Below the pieces are notes generated by a model. That model saw only the letters and a program-made list of their open reading frames with translations. It ran no database searches and was not told the DNA's origin. From Acidobacteriota bacterium (GTDB taxonomy: Bacteria; Acidobacteriota; Terriglobia; Bryobacterales; Bryobacteraceae), in assembly GCA_023380575.1 (NCBI GenBank), contig JAMCRM010000323.1:363-7626 (forward strand): a DNA stretch of 7,264 nucleotides, given 5' to 3'. Shown in pieces: positions 4,987 through 7,264 of this stretch. A program made the translations under genes and the position numbers. Position 1 is the first letter of the stretch, and each line of letters starts with the position of its first letter.

Positions 4987-6819
4987 TCAAAAACTCCAAA
5001 CGCAAGCCCGAGTTCGCGGGTTTCCCCCGGGCGGCGAAAGCGTTTTGCTCACCTCGACCGAGATTTCGAGCGTATCCTTACCGACCGACTCCGGCGGTAG
5101 CGCATATTCGACCTCGAACCATTCGCCCGGCACAAGCTGACGAGCCGGCAACGGTTTCCCGTCCACCGCAACGTTCATTTCCACCGGCACCGGCATTGCG
5201 GCGCAGACGCCCGACAGGTGCAGTTTTTCGGCGGACGAGCGTGGACCGCCGATACGGACCGTGGCGCGCCGCGGCATCCAGCGGTGATTTCCGTCGATTT
5301 GATGCCAGGTCGGGCCGAGCGTGTAGGCCATCAGGGGATTGGCGGTGTCGATGCGCCGGGGCGGTGCATCCTTCAGGCTGAAGCCGGCGGTGGCGGCGTA
5401 GTAATGCGTAATGTTTCTCAATCGCGCTTGCCCGACATCGTATACCACGGCCTTGTCGCTTTCGACGGCGCGCAGCGTGGGGCCAGGCGGCAGCGTGAAC
5501 TCTTCCGGATCTCCGTATCCGGGATGCGGTGTCACGCCGCCATCCGGCGTGAGATAGACGTTGTCCGCCCCCACCAGCGAAAACGGCTGATCGAGCACGG
5601 CGCTCCAGAAGAGGGCATCGTTTACGCCCTTCAGCAGGATCACTTTTCCGGGATGCAGTTGGGCCGCGCGCGCCACGCTCAGCACCAAATTTTCCACCAA
5701 TTTGCTGCGGTCGTGAACCCAGACCACGGAAATCCAGGCGGCGGGAACCGAAGCAACCACATAGACGGCAGCCAGCAATGCGGTCCCGATTTTCCATGCC
5801 GCCGCCTTCCGCCAGCCGTAGACCAATGCCGCGGAACCCAGCATCGCCAGCCCGATGGACGGAAGAAAGATGTAATAGTCGGTGACATGGTCCCGCAAGG
5901 GCAGCATCGGAGCGATCAGGATGCCGTACCAGGCGAGCAGGAACAGCGGCAGCCACCGTTTTTGCCACACACTCCAGGCCACGAACGCCAGCAAAGCCGT
6001 AGTGAGGACGATGGTTCCGGTATTTGCGGCCCAGCGGGGCAATAGTTGCATGGTGGCCAGCCCGGCGGGACCCAGGGACCACGCCCAGTATTCCGCCAGC
6101 GTCTTCAGCATGGCTCCGTCGAAATGCATGGCGTATACGCCGGCCGCCGGCGGCGCCACCATCCGGTGAACCACGGTGAACACAATGGAAGGCACGAACA
6201 GCGGAAGGGTGCGGCGGAAATGTTTCCGCGCGTACAGGAACGTGTACCCCGCGGCCAGCGCGGGATAGACCACGTTCAGTTCCTGGGCTCCGAAGCCCAG
6301 CAGGAACATCACCCACTGCATCACCCAATCGCGTTTCCGTCCGGTTTCGAGGTGGCGGAGCAGAAAGTAAAATGCCGCCAATAGGAAAAACGCGCAGAGC
6401 GTCTGGTTGTAAGCCGCGCTCCAGGCCATGACGCGGGCGAGCGAGACATTGACGGTCCAGAAGATGGCCGCCCAGAAGCCCGCGGCGCGCGAACCGGTCA
6501 TGCGCCGCATGATCGCGGCCAGCAGCGCCAGGTTCGCAAACTGCGTCAGGAAGGCCCATATGCGGAACGGCAGCGCGTCCAGGCCGAAGAGCCAATAGAA
6601 CAACAGGAAGAACCCGCGCTCACTCCAGGGGCGGATGGTGCCCTGGGCTTTCGGCACGAACATAGCGGGCCAGAAGTCGTGCCAACTGTTTACCAGATGG
6701 GCGTGTCTCAGCCAAGCGAAGTCGTCGGCCTGAAACCAGGCGTTGAGGCCGTACCAGTAAAGCGCCAGGCAGAGCAGTGGGGGCGTAATCCAATAGGCTG
6801 CGCTTTGCGCGCGCTTCAT
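4987..6819 (-). CDS. GT-C-like polytopic membrane protein with C-terminal beta-rich domain
   Basis: The 610-residue product has about 11-12 membrane segments in the first 365 residues, for example about 9-27, 68-85, 88-105, 112-128, 138-154, 165-190, 270-286, 291-308 and 343-362. After the first segment comes WFQADDFAWLRHA with D32-D33 facing the periplasm, as expected for the acidic metal or catalytic loop of GT-C glycosyltransferases using polyprenyl-phosphate sugars. Residues about 365-500 form a soluble region, and about 500-610 a beta-rich tail (GPTWHQIDGNHRWMPRR onward) resembling the protein encoded just upstream. Such proteins usually modify surface polysaccharide or protein. Sequence does not reveal the sugar or acceptor, and glycosyl transfer itself is inferred. 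Its ATG overlaps the upstream stop as ATGA (6816-6819), implying coupled translation. iscX follows 14 bases after its stop. Confidence 0.72.
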   Translation of the reverse strand: MKRAQSAAYWITPPLLCLALYWYGLNAWFQADDFAWLRHAHLVNSWHDFWPAMFVPKAQGTIRPWSERGFFLLFYWLFGLDALPFRIWAFLTQFANLALLAAIMRRMTGSRAAGFWAAIFWTVNVSLARVMAWSAAYNQTLCAFFLLAAFYFLLRHLETGRKRDWVMQWVMFLLGFGAQELNVVYPALAAGYTFLYARKHFRRTLPLFVPSIVFTVVHRMVAPPAAGVYAMHFDGAMLKTLAEYWAWSLGPAGLATMQLLPRWAANTGTIVLTTALLAFVAWSVWQKRWLPLFLLAWYGILIAPMLPLRDHVTDYYIFLPSIGLAMLGSAALVYGWRKAAAWKIGTALLAAVYVVASVPAAWISVVWVHDRSKLVENLVLSVARAAQLHPGKVILLKGVNDALFWSAVLDQPFSLVGADNVYLTPDGGVTPHPGYGDPEEFTLPPGPTLRAVESDKAVVYDVGQARLRNITHYYAATAGFSLKDAPPRRIDTANPLMAYTLGPTWHQIDGNHRWMPRRATVRIGGPRSSAEKLHLSGVCAAMPVPVEMNVAVDGKPLPARQLVPGEWFEVEYALPPESVGKDTLEISVEVSKTLSPPGGNPRTRACVWSF

Positions 6820-7190
6820 TTCGCTTCCAGCCCGATGCTGCTCGCGATGACGCCCAGTTCGCGCTGGTCTACCGAGCCGGGAGGCAGGAATTTGTCCAGA
6901 GCGAAATCCACCCGCACAGACTGGCCCGTCAGCATGCCGGACGGAACCTCGCGCGCATAAATGAACTCACCGGGCTGGGTGTAGCTTTCCGGCGACAGGG
7001 GCTTGCCGGCGATGCTGGCGCCGATCGAAACGGTTTTGAGCTTACCGAGCACGGCTTCCGGAATGGAAAATTTCAACTGCAGGATGGCCCCGGTCCTTTC
7101 CGCGCCGCGCGGCGTCTTCAAGAGGACGGCAAACTTGCCGGCGGTCCAGCGCCAGGCGTTCTGCTCGATAGGGTAAAAACCGGCGATCAA
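6816..7190 (-). CDS. C-terminal part of a protein with a beta-rich domain, broken at a fold-back junction
   Basis: Function not recognised. The readable frame ends at TGA 6816-6818 and gives about 124 residues from a TTG at 7190. That TTG is probably not a real start. The frame runs a little further back (residues GGQ precede), to a stop at 7206-7208 that lies in the inverted copy at the window end. The true N-terminal part is thus probably missing. The visible part is a soluble beta-rich domain: GFYPIEQNAWRWTAGKFAVL at 4-23, KTVSIGASIAGKPLSPESY around 52-70, and a hydrophobic/charged alternation after it. It aligns by eye with residues about 503-605 of the next gene (W-R-W with H-R-W; GKPLSPESYTQPGEF with GKPLPARQLVPGEWF). 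It may be the tail of a second glycosyltransferase or membrane protein. Its stop overlaps the next start. Confidence 0.55.
   Translation of the reverse strand: MIAGFYPIEQNAWRWTAGKFAVLLKTPRGAERTGAILQLKFSIPEAVLGKLKTVSIGASIAGKPLSPESYTQPGEFIYAREVPSGMLTGQSVRVDFALDKFLPPGSVDQRELGVIASSIGLEAK
6926..6994 (+). repeat. Inverted repeat, arm 1 (69 bp)
   Basis: This stretch, inside the last minus-strand gene, is the exact reverse complement of 7196-7264; paired positions sum to 14190. All 69 positions match, and the match stops at 6995/7195. This arm carries the intact coding frame, so it is the original copy. Confidence 0.95.
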
Positions 7191-7195
7191 CTGTC

Positions 7196-7264
7196 CGCCG
7201 GAAAGCTACACCCAGCCCGGTGAGTTCATTTATGCGCGCGAGGTTCCGTCCGGCATGCTGACGG
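7196..7264 (-). repeat. Inverted repeat, arm 2 (69 bp), running to the window end
   Basis: Exact reverse complement of 6926-6994, with a 201-base spacer, continuing to the last base of the window. It repeats coding sequence in the wrong orientation and brings a stop codon into the gene at 6816-7190. A chimeric fold-back from amplification or assembly is the simplest explanation; a natural inversion duplication is the alternative. Confidence 0.95.

Noticed and set aside
5078..6595. 505-codon open frame on the minus strand
   Set aside because: It overlaps the 610-residue membrane protein in another frame. Its product is Arg/Gly/Ala-rich without membrane segments, a typical shadow in GC-rich DNA.
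6926..7264. Inverted repeat as the end of an insertion sequence
   Set aside because: The arms are coding sequence of the last gene, and there is no transposase or target duplication; a fold-back junction explains it better.

Overview
The window is GC-rich bacterial DNA packed with genes. The style fits an acidobacterium, most likely the Bryobacter/Solibacter group. The hints are small secreted outer-membrane barrels, a Tat-exported sulfatase-fold protein, a GT-C-like membrane protein in front of ribosomal protein genes, and several genes coupled by overlapping stop and start codons. The taxonomic call is inference from gene content, not a database match.

Layout. Bases 1-721 (minus) hold a classical short-chain dehydrogenase/reductase, cut by the left edge. 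A 138-bp divergent spacer follows, then a secreted outer-membrane beta-barrel protein (860-1525, plus). A CAU-anticodon tRNA lies at 1554-1630 (minus). A sulfatase-fold protein (1670-2707, plus) has lost essentially all catalytic residues. It meets, tail to tail with 6 bp between, a long minus-strand gene train that fills the rest of the window.

Read in its direction of transcription, the train is: a protein fragment carrying a putative beta-rich domain (to 6816); a 610-residue GT-C-like membrane protein; iscX; rpmI (L35); rplT (L20); a small coiled-coil protein; zapA; and a secreted DUF1684 protein. Spacing is tight: ATGA-type overlaps at 6816-6819 and 3499-3502, a TGATG overlap at 4076-4080, 14 bp before iscX and 7 bp before zapA. 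The train therefore joins envelope polymer assembly, iron-sulfur metabolism, ribosome assembly and FtsZ-ring control. The usual partners infC, pheS and pheT are absent next to rpmI/rplT. A probable extended -10 promoter just before rpmI suggests the ribosomal part can be transcribed on its own.

The right end is suspicious. Bases 7196-7264 are an exact reverse complement of 6926-6994, so the end folds back on itself and breaks the reading frame of the last gene. This looks like an assembly or amplification chimera, and sequence past about 7195 should not be trusted. The most interesting biology is the predicted sulfatase pseudoenzyme, the orphan iscX, and the beta-rich domain that seems to be shared by the last two minus-strand genes. 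No CRISPR array, insertion sequence or clear mobile element was seen, and no gene-free stretch exceeds 300 bases.
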